Part shown: positions 18,574-28,365 of the stretch, piece by piece | How the letters are laid out: the number at the start of each line of letters is the position of its first letter | Numbering within the stretch: position 1 is the first letter of the stretch | Assembly: GCF_001475935.1 (NCBI RefSeq) | Contig: NZ_LDQA01000041.1 | Location: forward strand, 19,333-83,332 | DNA: 64,000 bases | Reading direction: 5' to 3' | DNA from: Aureimonas ureilytica | GTDB taxonomy: Bacteria; Pseudomonadota; Alphaproteobacteria; Rhizobiales; Rhizobiaceae | The notes under the pieces: generated by a model | Told to the model about the DNA's origin: nothing | What the model saw: the letters and a program-made list of their open reading frames with translations, nothing else | Databases searched by the model: none | Translations under genes and position numbers: made by a program

Positions 18574-19989
18574 ATGGCTCGAACCCCGCCGCCCTCCTCC
18601 CCTCATCCCGTCGATGAGCGCCTGCCCGCCGGGCGGCTCGCGCCGCTGGCCGTGCAGCATGTTCTCGTCATGTATGCCGGCGCGGTGGCCGTGCCGCTGA
18701 TCGTCGGGCGCGCCTTGCAACTGCCGCCCGAGGATGTCGCCTTTCTGATCTCGGCCGATCTCTTCGCTTGCGGCATTGCCACGATGATCCAGAGCCTCGG
18801 GCTTTGGGGCACGGGCATTCGCCTGCCGGTGATGATGGGGGTGACCTTCGCCTCGGTCGGCCCGATGCTCGCCATGGGCGCGCTGCCGGAGGTCGGGCTG
18901 CTCGGCATCTACGGCTCCGTCATCGCGGCGGGCCTGTTCGGCATTCTCGTCGCGCCCGTGGTCGGGCGCGTGTTGCCGCTGTTTCCCCCTGTCGTCACCG
19001 GCTCGATCATTCTCGTGATCGGCATTTCGCTGATGCGCGTCGGCATCAACTGGGCGGGCGGGGGCCTGCCGACACTGCCGAAGATGCTGGAAACGGGCGA
19101 GCGCGTGCAGGTGGCCAATCCCGCCTATGGCGCGCCGGAAGGCCTGTTGATGGCGGCTTTCGTGCTCCTCGTGATTCTGGCGATCCTGCGCTGGGGGCGC
19201 GGCTTCATCGCCAATGTCGCGGTTCTCGCCGGCATCGTGGCGGGCGCGGCGGTGGCAACGATGCTGGGCGCGATGCATTTCGACAAGGTGGCGGCGGCCC
19301 CCTGGTTCGGCCTCGTCCTGCCTTTTCATTTCGGCTGGCCGCAATTTCATCTCGTGCCGATCCTGACCATGTGCCTCGTCATGATCGTGGTGATGATCGA
19401 GTCGCTCGGCATGTTTCTGGCGCTCGGCGAGATGACCGAGCGGACGCTCGACCGCAAGGCGATCACACGCGGCCTGCGCGCCGACGGCGTCGGCACGCTG
19501 ATCGGCGGCATCTTCAACACCTTCCCCTATACGTCCTTCTCGCAGAATGTGGGTCTCGTCGGCGTCACGGGCGTCAAGTCGCGCTTCGTCACGGCGGCAG
19601 GCGGCGTCATCCTGCTTGGTCTTGGCCTCAGCCCGAAAATGGCGGCGTTGGTGGAGGCCGTGCCGGTCACGGTGCTCGGCGGGGCGGGGCTCGTGATGTT
19701 CGGCATGGTGGCCGCGACGGGCGTTCGCATTCTCTCCGCCGTGGACTTCCGCGCCAACCGGAGCAATCTCTTCATCGTCGCCCTGTCGATCGGTTTCGGC
19801 ATGATCCCGCTGGTCGCGCCCGGTTTCTTCCACCACATGCCCCGCGCCCTCCAGCCGCTTCTGGAATCGGGCATCCTGCTCGCCGCCATCGCCTCGGTCC
19901 TCCTCAACCTCTTCTTCAACCGGCTGGACGGGGCGGATGTGGCGCGCACCCGGTCCGCCGGCGTGGCCGGGGCGTCCGAGCACGTCTGA
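18574..19989 (+). CDS. NCS2-family purine (xanthine/urate) permease
   Basis: Inner-membrane nucleobase:cation symporter of the NCS2 family, about 12-14 membrane segments over 471 aa. Family motifs: LAVQHVLVMYAGAVAVPLIV (TM1, with the QH motif), PVMMGVTFASVGPM (TM3), the ESLGMFLALGEMTER region (TM8, family signature Glu), NTFPYTSFSQNVGLVGVTGV (TM10, with the QNxG motif), and GGAGLVMFGMVAATGVRIL. The pattern is that of xanthine/urate members rather than UraA. The ATG at 18574 has GGAG 9 nt upstream; GTG 18550 and ATG 18559 are alternatives. A purine importer fits the 8-oxoguanine deaminase and urease genes of the window. Confidence 0.9.
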   Translation: MARTPPPSSPHPVDERLPAGRLAPLAVQHVLVMYAGAVAVPLIVGRALQLPPEDVAFLISADLFACGIATMIQSLGLWGTGIRLPVMMGVTFASVGPMLAMGALPEVGLLGIYGSVIAAGLFGILVAPVVGRVLPLFPPVVTGSIILVIGISLMRVGINWAGGGLPTLPKMLETGERVQVANPAYGAPEGLLMAAFVLLVILAILRWGRGFIANVAVLAGIVAGAAVATMLGAMHFDKVAAAPWFGLVLPFHFGWPQFHLVPILTMCLVMIVVMIESLGMFLALGEMTERTLDRKAITRGLRADGVGTLIGGIFNTFPYTSFSQNVGLVGVTGVKSRFVTAAGGVILLGLGLSPKMAALVEAVPVTVLGGAGLVMFGMVAATGVRILSAVDFRANRSNLFIVALSIGFGMIPLVAPGFFHHMPRALQPLLESGILLAAIASVLLNLFFNRLDGADVARTRSAGVAGASEHV

Positions 19990-20086
19990 GCCGGCAATGG
20001 ATCGAAGACACGGGCGGGTGCGCCTCGACGGGTGCGCCTGCGCCATGCGACAAGCCGGGCGAACTCCTAGGCAAGGATCGCCCGCC

Positions 20087-21091
20087 ATGTCGCTTCGCCG
20101 CCTCGCGTTTGCCGGCCTTCTCACCGGGCTGAACCTTTCCGCTCCGCCGGCCGAGGCCGACGAGACGAGGCGACTGCAACTGCCGGTCGCCTGCGCCGTC
20201 GGGCAGGACTGTTTCGCCCAGCAATTGCCGGACATGGACCCCGGCCCCGGCGCCACCGATCCGTTCTGCGGCACGGCGGCCTATGACGGGCATGACGGGA
20301 TCGACATTCGCGTCCTGTCCATGCGCGATATCGAGCGCGGCGTGCCGGTCGTGGCCGCTCTCGGCGGCACGGTGCGGGGCGGGCGCGACGGGATGCCGGA
20401 TCGGCTCGCCAACACGAAGGAATTGCGGGACGCCGTCCAATCCGTCGAATGCGGCAATGGCGTCGTGATCGACCACGGCCAAGGCTTGGAAACGCAATAT
20501 TGCCATATGCGGCGGGGCTCCGTGCGCGTGAAGCCGGGCCAGCGCGTCGAGGCCGGCCAAACACTCGGCGAGATCGGCTCGTCGGGGCTCGCCGAGTTTC
20601 CGCATGTCCACCTGTCGGTGCGCCGCAACGGCGCCAAGATCGATCCCATCTCCGGCCGCGCCGTCGGCGGCGGCTGCCTCGCTGACGATACGGAACGCGC
20701 CACGCTCTTTACCCCGGAGGCGGCGGAGCTTCTTGCGCGGCCGACGACGCAGCTTCTCGCCATGGGGCTGGCCGGCGAGGTGTTGGATTATGAGACGCTC
20801 GCCAGTGACGGCCCGCCACCGACGGCGGGCGCGAATGCGACGATGACGGTCGGCTGGGGCTGGTTCGCCAATCTCCATGGCGGAGACCGCGTGCGTTTCC
20901 AGATGACCGATCCCGCCGGGACCAAGGTTCTGGACACGCTGACGGAACCGCTGGACCGCAACAAGGCCGTTTATTCCGGCCTTGCGGGCCTGCGCCGCCC
21001 GCCCACGCCGGGCACCTGGGTTCTGGATGTCGCGGTGGAGCGCGACGGGGCCGCGCTTCTGCATCGAACCCAGCGCATCGAAATCCGCTGA
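20087..21091 (+). CDS. Secreted M23-type (LytM-like) peptidase
   Basis: Exported protein of 334 aa with a signal peptide (residues 1-24, ending PAEA) and a peptidase M23 domain. Residues 65-190 carry YDGHDGIDIRV, the conserved GNGVVIDHGQGLETQYCHM (HxH motif region) and FPHVHLSVRRNG, the final zinc-binding HxH of the LytM fold. The first zinc ligands are HDGID rather than the usual HxGxD, so check activity. A C-terminal beta domain (about 240-334) of unknown role follows. Likely acts on peptidoglycan or regulates amidases. Start at 20087 by signal peptide. Two 11-bp direct repeats lie just upstream at 20015-20039. Confidence 0.85.
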   Translation: MSLRRLAFAGLLTGLNLSAPPAEADETRRLQLPVACAVGQDCFAQQLPDMDPGPGATDPFCGTAAYDGHDGIDIRVLSMRDIERGVPVVAALGGTVRGGRDGMPDRLANTKELRDAVQSVECGNGVVIDHGQGLETQYCHMRRGSVRVKPGQRVEAGQTLGEIGSSGLAEFPHVHLSVRRNGAKIDPISGRAVGGGCLADDTERATLFTPEAAELLARPTTQLLAMGLAGEVLDYETLASDGPPPTAGANATMTVGWGWFANLHGGDRVRFQMTDPAGTKVLDTLTEPLDRNKAVYSGLAGLRRPPTPGTWVLDVAVERDGAALLHRTQRIEIR

Positions 21092-21188
21092 CGGGCCCCG
21101 GCTTCGCGCGTGACAAGCGCGCGGGGCTGACGCAGTCTGTCCGCCGACGCCGCCCGGTCTCGCGCGGCTTTCGGTCAGGAGACGCGCC

Positions 21189-22919
21189 ATGTTTCGTCGG
21201 ACCCGCCTTTCCCTGCTTCTTTGCCTGACGGTTCTGCCGGTCTTTCCGGCGGGAGCCGCCTCCCCCGCCCCGGTCGCCGCCGAGCATGGCATGGTCGTCA
21301 CCGCCCAGCGCCTCGCGTCCGAGATCGGCGTCGAGGTGTTGCGCTCGGGCGGCAATGCGGTGGATGCGGCGGTGGCGGTCGGCTATGCGCTCGCCGTGGT
21401 CTATCCGACCGCCGGCAATCTCGGCGGCGGCGGTTTCATGACGCTGCGCCTGAAGGACGGCACCGCGCGCTTCATCGACTTTCGCGAACGCGCGCCGGGC
21501 AAGGCCACCAAGGACATGTATCTGGATGCCAAGGGCGATCCGGTTCCCGGCCTTTCGACCGATGGCTATCTCGCGGTCGGCGTGCCCAGCTCGGTCGCCG
21601 GCTTCGAACATGCGCGCGAGCATTTCGGCACCAAGGACCGCGCGGCGCTGCTTGCCCCCGCGATCCGCCTCGCGCGCGACGGCTTCGAGCTGTCGCCCGG
21701 CGATGTCGCGAGCTTCGCGGAGGGAAATGCCGATCTTGCCAAGGACCCGGCGGCGGCGGCGATCTTCCTGAAGAACGGCACGGAGCCTTATGGCGCGGGC
21801 GAGAAGCTGGTGCAGAGCGACCTCGCCGGCACGCTGGAGGCCATCGCCCAACGCGGACCGGACGGGTTCTACAAGGGTGCGGCGGCCGAGGCCATCGCGC
21901 AGGCCAGCGCAGCGCATGGCGGTATTCTGGAGCGGAGCGATTTCGAGGCTTACAAGGTTCGTGAACTCGATCCTGTCCGCTGCGACTATCGCGGCTATGA
22001 GATCATTTCCTCGCCGCCGCCCAGCTCCGGCGGCGTGGTGATCTGCGAAATCCTCAATATTCTGGAAGCCTATCCGCTGAGCTATACCGGCTATGGCTCG
22101 GCCGAGACGGTGCATCTGATGGCGGAGGCCATGCGGCAGGCCTTCGTGGACCGCAATTCGGCGCTGGGCGACCCGGACTTCGTGAAGAACCCGACCGAGA
22201 CGCTGCTCTCGCAAGCCTATGCCGACAAGGTTCGCGCCCGCATCGACCCCAACCGTGCCGGTGTCTCGGCCTCGATGAAGCCGGTCGGAGCGGAAAGCCA
22301 CGAGACGACGCATTATTCCATCATCGACAAGGACGGAAACGCCGTCGCCGTGACCTACACGCTCAACGGCGCCTTTGGCGCGCGCGTGGTCGCGCCCGGC
22401 ACGGGCGTTCTCCTGAACAACGAGATGGACGATTTCACGCAGAAACCGGGCGTGCCCAATCTCTATGGGCTGGTGCAGGGCGAGGCCAATGCCATCGCGC
22501 CCGGCAAGACGCCGCTGTCTTCCATGAGCCCGACGATCATCACGCAGAAGGGCGAGCCCGTCATGGTGATCGGCTCGCCCGGTGGCTCGCGCATCATCAC
22601 CATCGTCGCGGAAGCCATCATGAACGTGGTGGATCACGGCATGGATATTCAGGAAGCGGTGGACGCGCCGCGCATCCACCATCAATGGCAGCCCGACCGA
22701 ATCACGATGGAACCCCGCGCCCTCTCGCCCGACACGATCCGGCTTCTCGCCGCCAAGGGCCATGTGGTGCGTGAAGACCCGAACTGGCCGGTCTGGGGCG
22801 AGGCGGCGGGCATCCTCGTGGGAGGCCCGAGTCTCGCCAAGCGCGATCCGCAAAGCCCCAACCGCTTCTTCGGCGCCATGGACGCGCGGGCCGGCGCGGG
22901 GGCAGCCATCGGCTACTGA
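21189..22919 (+). CDS. ggt: Gamma-glutamyltransferase
   Basis: Periplasmic Ntn-hydrolase precursor (EC 2.3.2.2, 3.4.19.13) of 576 aa that cleaves glutathione and other gamma-glutamyl compounds. A signal peptide covers residues 1-24. The large subunit begins after AEHGMVVTAQRLASEIG and holds GGNAVDAAVAVGYALAVVYP and LGGGGFMTLR, RFIDFRERAP (substrate Arg). Autoprocessing and catalysis use the Thr of HETTHYSIIDKDGNAVAVT, and PLSSMSPTII with GSPGGSRII form the gamma-glutamyl site. Every key residue is present. It is 97 nt after the M23 gene on the same strand. Confidence 0.95.
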   Translation: MFRRTRLSLLLCLTVLPVFPAGAASPAPVAAEHGMVVTAQRLASEIGVEVLRSGGNAVDAAVAVGYALAVVYPTAGNLGGGGFMTLRLKDGTARFIDFRERAPGKATKDMYLDAKGDPVPGLSTDGYLAVGVPSSVAGFEHAREHFGTKDRAALLAPAIRLARDGFELSPGDVASFAEGNADLAKDPAAAAIFLKNGTEPYGAGEKLVQSDLAGTLEAIAQRGPDGFYKGAAAEAIAQASAAHGGILERSDFEAYKVRELDPVRCDYRGYEIISSPPPSSGGVVICEILNILEAYPLSYTGYGSAETVHLMAEAMRQAFVDRNSALGDPDFVKNPTETLLSQAYADKVRARIDPNRAGVSASMKPVGAESHETTHYSIIDKDGNAVAVTYTLNGAFGARVVAPGTGVLLNNEMDDFTQKPGVPNLYGLVQGEANAIAPGKTPLSSMSPTIITQKGEPVMVIGSPGGSRIITIVAEAIMNVVDHGMDIQEAVDAPRIHHQWQPDRITMEPRALSPDTIRLLAAKGHVVREDPNWPVWGEAAGILVGGPSLAKRDPQSPNRFFGAMDARAGAGAAIGY

Positions 22920-23055
22920 CGCCCCCGCGAGCCGCCATCCTTTTGCCACGACTTCGCCCCCTGAGGATCGCAAAGCCGCTTCGCCGCGTTTGCCCTTCTG
23001 AGGGCGGCGAAGCTGCGCCGGCCTCGCGGAAGAGCAGCGAGGGGCGCGAAGGGCG

Positions 23056-24219
23056 ATGAGCGGAGACACGCAGCGGAAACATTCGGCGACGGGGGACATC
23101 ATCCTCGGCCTCGCCTCGGCGGGCGCGCTGACCGTCCTGGGCTTCATCGCCGGCAAGTCGGGTGGGGCGCGCGAGCGCGGCTGGCCCGGCGAGGCGGGCG
23201 GCAAGGACGCCTCCGCCGCCTGGTCCGACGATCCGGCCTCGGGCCAGAGCGGGAAAACGTCGGTGGCCATGGGCGACAGCGCGCACGGGCGCGCGGCGCG
23301 GAAGCCGACGGCCATTCCGGCCAAGGGCTGGAAGGACGTTCTGTGGCGCACCTATGAGGAATTCTCGAACGACCGGCTGATGCTGGTCGCCGCCGGCGTC
23401 ACCTTCTACGTGCTCCTGGCGCTGTTTCCCGCCATCACCGCCTTCATCTCGATCTATGGTCTGTTCAGCGATCCGGCCAGCGTGCGCGATCAGTTGCAGG
23501 GCCTTCAAGGCGTTCTGCCCGGCGGCGCGCTCCAGATCATCGGCGAGCAGTTGCAGCGCATCACCTCGCAGGAAAGCGCCAAGCTGGGCTTTGGCATGAT
23601 CTTCGGCCTCGGCGTCGCGCTCTGGAGCGCCAATGCCGGGATGAAGACGCTCTTCGACGCCATGAACATCGTCTACGAGGAAGAGGAAAAGCGCGGCTTC
23701 ATCAAGCTGACCCTCATCACGCTCGGCTTCACGCTCGGCACGATCGTCGCGCTTATCGTCGCGCTGACGGGCGTCGTCGTCCTGCCGATCGTCCTGGAGT
23801 TTCTGCATCTCGGCAGTCTGGAAACCGTGCTTCTGGTTCTGCGCTGGCCGATCCTGCTCGTGCTCGTCGCGCTCGGGCTTTCGATCATCTACCGCGTCGG
23901 CCCCAGCCGCTCGGCCGCGCGCTGGCGCTGGATTGCGCCGGGCAGCCTGTTCGCCGCCGCGCTCTGGGTCGTGTTCTCCCTGCTCTTCTCCTGGTACGCC
24001 CAGAATTTCGGCTCCTATGACGAGACCTATGGCTCGCTCGGCGCGGCCATCGGCTTCATGACCTGGATCTGGATTTCCACCATCGTGGTGCTGATCGGGG
24101 CCGAGCTGAACGCCGAGATGGAGCATCAGACGGCGATCGATTCCACCACCCACGCCGCCCGCCCCATGGGCCAGCGCGGCGCGACCATGGCCGACACGCT
24201 GGGCGAGACGAAGGGCTGA
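23056..24219 (+). CDS. YihY/BrkB-family inner-membrane protein
   Basis: Polytopic membrane protein of 387 aa. Residues 1-30 contain a possible extra hydrophobic segment (IILGLASAGALTVLGFIAG), then a polar region to about residue 95, then the YihY (formerly RNase BN) core with FSNDRLMLVAAGVTFYVLLALFPAIT, given in part, about six membrane helices, RVGPSRSAARWRWIAPGSLFA, SWYAQNFGSYDETYGSLGA and IWISTIVVLIGAELNAEME. The role of the family is unsettled (not RNase BN). The N-terminal segment is an addition over the usual 280-300 aa. No operon partner is obvious; the ADH gene starts 170 nt later. Confidence 0.9.
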   Translation: MSGDTQRKHSATGDIILGLASAGALTVLGFIAGKSGGARERGWPGEAGGKDASAAWSDDPASGQSGKTSVAMGDSAHGRAARKPTAIPAKGWKDVLWRTYEEFSNDRLMLVAAGVTFYVLLALFPAITAFISIYGLFSDPASVRDQLQGLQGVLPGGALQIIGEQLQRITSQESAKLGFGMIFGLGVALWSANAGMKTLFDAMNIVYEEEEKRGFIKLTLITLGFTLGTIVALIVALTGVVVLPIVLEFLHLGSLETVLLVLRWPILLVLVALGLSIIYRVGPSRSAARWRWIAPGSLFAAALWVVFSLLFSWYAQNFGSYDETYGSLGAAIGFMTWIWISTIVVLIGAELNAEMEHQTAIDSTTHAARPMGQRGATMADTLGETKG

Positions 24220-24389
24220 TACTGCCTTCGGTGTCGTTCGCCACCCAAACGAACTCTCAGGAACTGGACTTCGAAACCTCCGGTTAAGCTTGAAGAGAGC
24301 GCAACGGCGGCCCGGCTTCGCTTCGATCCCCCGAAGGAGCCGGGCCACATCGCCAAGCGCCCTCCCCCGCAGCCTGAGAGGAGATTTCC

Positions 24390-25559
24390 ATGAAAGCGCT
24401 GACCTGGCACGGAAAGAGCGACATCCGCTGCGAAAGCGTGCCCGATCCCCGGATCGAGGACGCGCAGGACGTCATCATCAAGGTGACGTCCTGCGCCATC
24501 TGCGGCTCCGATCTGCATATCTATGACGGCGTGATCCCCGACATGCATTCGGGCGATATCGTCGGCCACGAGACGATGGGCGAGGTCGTCGAGGTCGGCT
24601 CGGGCACCAAAAACCTCAAGGTCGGCGACCGGGTGGTCGTGCCCTTCACCATTTCCTGCGGCGAGTGCTTCTTCTGCAAGCGCGGCTTCTTCTCGGCTTG
24701 CGAGCGCTCCAACCCAGACAAGGCCAAGGCCGAAAAGCTCTGGGGCCATTCGCCCGCCGGCCTGTTCGGCTATTCGCATCTCTTGGGCGGCTATCCCGGC
24801 GGGCAGGCGGAATACCTACGCGTGCCCTATGCCGATGTCGGGCCGATCAAGGTGCCGGACGGACTCACCGACGAGCAGGTTCTCTTCCTCTCCGACATTT
24901 TCCCGACCGGCTACATGGCGGCCGATTTCTGCGACATCCAGCCGGGCGACACGATCGCCGTCTGGGGTTGCGGCCCGGTCGGCCAGATGGCGATCAAGAG
25001 CGCGTTCCTGCTCGGCGCCGAGCGCGTCATCGCGATCGACACGGTGCCCGAGCGTCTGGCGATGGCCCAGGCCAGCGGCGCGATCACGCTGAACTTCATG
25101 GACGAGGATATCTACGACCGCATCCAGGACCTCACCAACGGGCGCGGCGCGGATGCGTCGATCGATGCGGTGGGGTCCGAAGCGCATGGCATGGCCTCGT
25201 TCGACTCGTTGATCGACCGGGTGAAACAGGCGACCTTCATGGGCACCGACCGGCCGCATGTTCTGCGTCAGGCCATTCACTGCACCCGCAATTTCGGCAC
25301 GGTTTCGATCGTCGGCGTCTATGGCGGTTTCGTGGACAAGATCCCGATGGGCTCGGCCATCAATCGCGGCCTGACCTTCCGCATGGCGCAGACGCCCGTG
25401 CAGCGCTACCTGCCGCTTTTGATGGAGCGCATCGTGAAGGGCGAGATCGATCCGTCCTTCGTGATCACCCATACGGGCACGCTGGAGGACGGGCCGGATC
25501 TCTACAAGACATTCCGCGACAAGCAGGATTCCTGCATCAAGGTGGTGCTGAAGCCATGA
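24390..25559 (+). CDS. Zinc-dependent alcohol/formaldehyde dehydrogenase family protein
   Basis: Medium-chain dehydrogenase of 389 aa. The N-terminal GroES-like domain has the catalytic Zn site [13 protein letters not shown] with [14 protein letters not shown], and structural-zinc cysteines [15 protein letters not shown]. The Rossmann motif is [15 protein letters not shown] near residue 195. The long insertion [23 protein letters not shown] is typical of the large glutathione-independent formaldehyde dehydrogenase-like subgroup; substrate is not certain. GAGAGGAG lies 9 nt before the ATG. The stop overlaps the ATG of the SDR gene (ATGA), so the two oxidoreductases are coupled. Confidence 0.9.
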   Translation: MKALTWHGKSDIRCESVPDPRIEDAQDVIIKVTSCAICGSDLHIYDGVIPDMHSGDIVGHETMGEVVEVGSGTKNLKVGDRVVVPFTISCGECFFCKRGFFSACERSNPDKAKAEKLWGHSPAGLFGYSHLLGGYPGGQAEYLRVPYADVGPIKVPDGLTDEQVLFLSDIFPTGYMAADFCDIQPGDTIAVWGCGPVGQMAIKSAFLLGAERVIAIDTVPERLAMAQASGAITLNFMDEDIYDRIQDLTNGRGADASIDAVGSEAHGMASFDSLIDRVKQATFMGTDRPHVLRQAIHCTRNFGTVSIVGVYGGFVDKIPMGSAINRGLTFRMAQTPVQRYLPLLMERIVKGEIDPSFVITHTGTLEDGPDLYKTFRDKQDSCIKVVLKP

Positions 25560-26359
25560 GCGAGACCATGGATTCGCAGAGCCGTCCGCTCGCCGTTGTC
25601 ACCGGCGCATCCAGCGGCATCGGGCTGGAACTGGCGCGCCTTTGCGCGGCCGACGGGTTCGATCTCGTCATCGCCGCCGACGAGGTCGAGATCGAGACGG
25701 TGGCCACCGAGCTGCGGCGCTCAGGCGTCGCGGTCAAGGCCGTGACCGCCGATCTCTCCAGCCTGGAAGGCGTCGGGCAGCTCGTCGCCGCGATTGGAGA
25801 GCGCCCGGTGCATTCTCTCTTCGCCAATGCGGGCCAGGCGCTCGGCAAGGGCTTTCTGGATCAGAACCTCGACCGCGCGCTGGAGATGGTGAACACCAAC
25901 ATCACCGGCACGCTGGCGCTCATCCATCACGTCGGCAACACCATGCGGGCGCGGGGCGAAGGGCATATCCTGATCACGGGCTCCATTGCCGGCTTCATGC
26001 CGGGGGCCTTCATGGCGGTCTACAACGGCACGAAAGCCTTCCTGAACAGCTTCTCCTTCGCGCTGCGCAACGAGCTGAAGGGCACGGGCGTCACCGTATC
26101 CTGTCTCATGCCGGGGCCGACCGACACGGAGATCTTCGCGCGCGGCGACATGCTGGACACGAGCATGGCGCGGGATGTGCCGAAGGAAGACCCCGCCAAG
26201 GTCGCGCGCACCGGCTACGAGGCGCTGAAGAAGGGCGAGGGGGACGTGGTGAGCGGCTGGTCGAACAAGATTCAGGCCGCGCTCGCCAATGTCACGCCTG
26301 CCGCGATGCTGGCGGAGATGAACCGCAAGCTGGCCGAACCGGGCTCGGCCAAGACATGA
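25556..26359 (+). CDS. Short-chain dehydrogenase/reductase
   Basis: NAD(P)-dependent classical SDR of 267 aa. Seen are the cofactor motif [16 protein letters not shown] (residues about 15-30), [13 protein letters not shown] (the NAG motif), the catalytic Ser of ITGSIAGF, and [11 protein letters not shown] (Tyr and Lys). The preference for NAD or NADP cannot be settled. It overlaps the ADH stop upstream and the DUF1810 ATG downstream (both ATGA), which makes ADH-SDR-DUF1810 a tight three-gene operon. The substrate is unknown; a paired alcohol/aldehyde conversion is a guess. Confidence 0.9.
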   Translation: MSETMDSQSRPLAVVTGASSGIGLELARLCAADGFDLVIAADEVEIETVATELRRSGVAVKAVTADLSSLEGVGQLVAAIGERPVHSLFANAGQALGKGFLDQNLDRALEMVNTNITGTLALIHHVGNTMRARGEGHILITGSIAGFMPGAFMAVYNGTKAFLNSFSFALRNELKGTGVTVSCLMPGPTDTEIFARGDMLDTSMARDVPKEDPAKVARTGYEALKKGEGDVVSGWSNKIQAALANVTPAAMLAEMNRKLAEPGSAKT

Positions 26360-26802
26360 GCGGCGCGAGCCCTGAAGCCGATCCGTTCGATCTCGGTCGG
26401 TTTCTCTCGGCGCAGGAGACGACCCAGGCCCGAGCCCTCGCCGAACTCCGACGCGGGCGCAAGGAAAGCCATTGGATGTGGTTCGTCTTTCCGCAACTCG
26501 CGGGGCTGGGGCGCAGCGAAACGGCGCGCCATTACGCGATCCGCTCGCTGGCCGAAGCGCGCGCCTATCTCGCCCATCCTGTGCTCGGTCCCCGACTGCG
26601 CGAGGCCGTGGCGGCCGCCATGGCGTCGGGCGTCGCCTCGCCCCGCGCCCTGTTCGGCTCGCCCGACGACATGAAGCTGCGCTCCTCGCTGACGCTGTTT
26701 CGCGAGGCGGCCGAGGGCAATGAGGCGCAAGCCTTCGAGGAGGCGCTGGCGCGCTTCTTCGGCGGCGAAGCGGACGAGGAAACGCTGAAGCGGCTGGGCT
26801 GA
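26356..26802 (+). CDS. DUF1810-family protein
   Basis: Small soluble protein of 148 aa of the DUF1810 family. The family signature is the aromatic-rich RKESHWMWFVFPQLAGLGRSE (given in part: KESHWMWFVFPQLAGLG) followed by RHYAIRSLAEARAYLAHPVLGPRL, here in part, and DDMKLRSSLTLF. Its biochemical role is unknown. The ATG overlaps the SDR stop as ATGA, so it is expressed with that gene. The start at 26356 is fixed by this overlap; it is followed by about 100 nt before the ROK-like gene. Confidence 0.88.
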   Translation: MSGASPEADPFDLGRFLSAQETTQARALAELRRGRKESHWMWFVFPQLAGLGRSETARHYAIRSLAEARAYLAHPVLGPRLREAVAAAMASGVASPRALFGSPDDMKLRSSLTLFREAAEGNEAQAFEEALARFFGGEADEETLKRLG

Positions 26803-26899
26803 CGGCCGCTTCACGTTGCCGCGAGAGAGGGCCGAGCCGGCGAACCCCGGCGCACCTTCGCCATTGTGACCTCGTGGCGCAAGGATGAGGGACGAGACG

Positions 26900-27976
26900 A
26901 TGGCCGACAGCTTGGACGTTCCTCTCCCGTCGGACGACATCCCTCACGGCGCGGCCGACCTCCCCTCCTTGCGCGTCGAAAGCTACAGTCTCGACCTGCG
27001 AGAGGAGGACGGCTTCGTCGGCGACAAGGCCAGCGAGACCGCCTTTCGCGAGCTTCTGGACGAATGGCGCGAGCGCCTATCCGGCCGGGGCGTCAAGCCC
27101 TTCGGCGAGGAGCCGACCGAGGAGCTGGAGCGCGACGAGTTGGACGAAGCCTTGCGCGGTCCCGCGCGGCATCCGGGTGAGGCAGCCGAGGCCGAGACGC
27201 TGGAGCGTGCCCTCGCCGAGTTCTCCCGCGACCTGACCGATGTGCTCATTCGCTTCCTGCAGACGCCCTCATGGCGCGGCACGCAGCGCATCGTCTGCGG
27301 CGGCGGGCTGCAATCGGCTGAGATCGGGCAGGAGGTCTTGCGGCGCGCCCAGGCCCATCTCCGCGAGGCGGATTGGAATATCGCCCTCACCCCGCTCAGC
27401 CACGAGCCCGACGATGGCGGCATGATCGGCTGGGCCTATGCCGCGCCGTCCGAGCTTCTGGCGCAGGGCAACGGGTTTCTGGCCGTCGATATCGGTGGCA
27501 CGAATCTTCGCTGCGGCCTCGTGTCGTTGCCGAGCGGCGTTGGCGCGCCGGACGTCGTCGCCCGCGAAAAATGGTGCCATGCCGACGAGGCGCCGAGCCG
27601 GGACGAGATGGTGGAGCACATCGCCGTCCTGCTGCGCGACATGGCCGAAGAGGCAGAGCGGCACGGGCTTGCCCTCTCGCCCGTGATCGGCCTGGCCTGC
27701 CCCGGCCTGATCCGCCCGGACGGCGCGATCACAAGCGGCGTGCAGAACCTGCCGGGGGACTGGAGCGAGGATGGGTTCTTTCTTCCTGAGCGCATCCGGC
27801 GCGCCGTGCCCCTGCTCGCCGGTCGGCCGAGCGTGGTGCTCCTTCACAATGACGCTGTCATCCAGGGCCTCAGCGAAGAGCCCTCGATGCGGGATGTCTC
27901 GCGCTGGGCGGCGGTGACGATCGGCACCGGGCTCGGCAATGTCGCCTTCCGAAACCACGCTGCATTCGAGCGGTGA
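26900..27976 (+). CDS. ROK-type sugar kinase with reversed lobe order
   Basis: Sugar kinase-like protein of 358 aa. The N-lobe motifs expected at the start of a ROK kinase lie in the second half: FLAVDIGGTNLRCGLVSL (193-210), GLACPGLIRPDGAITSG with NLPGDW (264-288), the catalytic Asp in LLHNDAV (318), and TIGTGLGNVAF (340-350), after which the protein ends. The motifs normally found at the C-terminal end come first: QRIVCGGGLQS (129-139) and DDGGMIGWAYAA (171-182). No CxCGxxGC zinc motif is seen. The order suggests circular permutation. The ATG at 26900 has GAGGGA upstream. Substrate unknown; glucose is only a possibility. Confidence 0.75.
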   Translation: MADSLDVPLPSDDIPHGAADLPSLRVESYSLDLREEDGFVGDKASETAFRELLDEWRERLSGRGVKPFGEEPTEELERDELDEALRGPARHPGEAAEAETLERALAEFSRDLTDVLIRFLQTPSWRGTQRIVCGGGLQSAEIGQEVLRRAQAHLREADWNIALTPLSHEPDDGGMIGWAYAAPSELLAQGNGFLAVDIGGTNLRCGLVSLPSGVGAPDVVAREKWCHADEAPSRDEMVEHIAVLLRDMAEEAERHGLALSPVIGLACPGLIRPDGAITSGVQNLPGDWSEDGFFLPERIRRAVPLLAGRPSVVLLHNDAVIQGLSEEPSMRDVSRWAAVTIGTGLGNVAFRNHAAFER

Positions 27977-28051
27977 ATCCCGCCGTTACGATTAAGGAAG
28001 TGATTACGTCTGCCGGCGATAGTGCACTCATTCATTCAAGAAGGAGTCACC

Positions 28052-28321
28052 ATGTCGGACACGGTTGGGATCGGCGGAAGCCGCATCCGCTCGTTCGTGG
28101 AGCGCGTGGAACAGCTGGATCAGGAAATCCAGGATCTGATGGAAGGCAAGAAGGACGTCTTCGCCGAGGCGAAGGGCGAAGGCTTCGACGTCAAGATTCT
28201 GAAAGAAATCATCAAGCTGCGCAAGCAGGACAAGGACGAGCGCGACGAACACGAAACGCTGCTCGACCTGTATCTGCGCGCCATGGACGAGGCCCCGGCA
28301 GAGACCGCCAAGGCGGCTTGA
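28052..28321 (+). CDS. gapR: GapR/DUF2312 nucleoid-associated protein
   Basis: An 89-residue coiled-coil protein of the DUF2312 (UPF0335) family, which includes Caulobacter GapR, a protein that binds overtwisted AT-rich DNA and supports replication and topoisomerases. The recognisable stretch runs from SRIRSFVERVEQLDQEIQDL through EGFDVKILKEIIKLRKQDK to a C-terminal EHETLLDLYLRAM. The ATG at 28052 has AAGGAG at ideal distance. It is followed 45 nt later by a strong hairpin terminator, so it is a single-gene unit. Nothing in the sequence is missing compared with the family. Confidence 0.93.
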   Translation: MSDTVGIGGSRIRSFVERVEQLDQEIQDLMEGKKDVFAEAKGEGFDVKILKEIIKLRKQDKDERDEHETLLDLYLRAMDEAPAETAKAA

Positions 28322-28365
28322 GTCTGGCGGCGTGGTCAATTTCGACCTGCGCCCCTCGTCCAGCA

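Noticed and set aside
18472..20274. 600-aa minus-strand frame opposite the purine permease, rich in His, Arg, Asp and Gln
   Set aside because: Typical GC-rich antisense shadow; the plus strand encodes a full NCS2 permease with motifs.
20709..23351. 880-aa minus-strand frame opposite M23 and gamma-glutamyltransferase genes
   Set aside because: Shadow; composition is low-complexity and both plus-strand genes have complete active sites and signal peptides.
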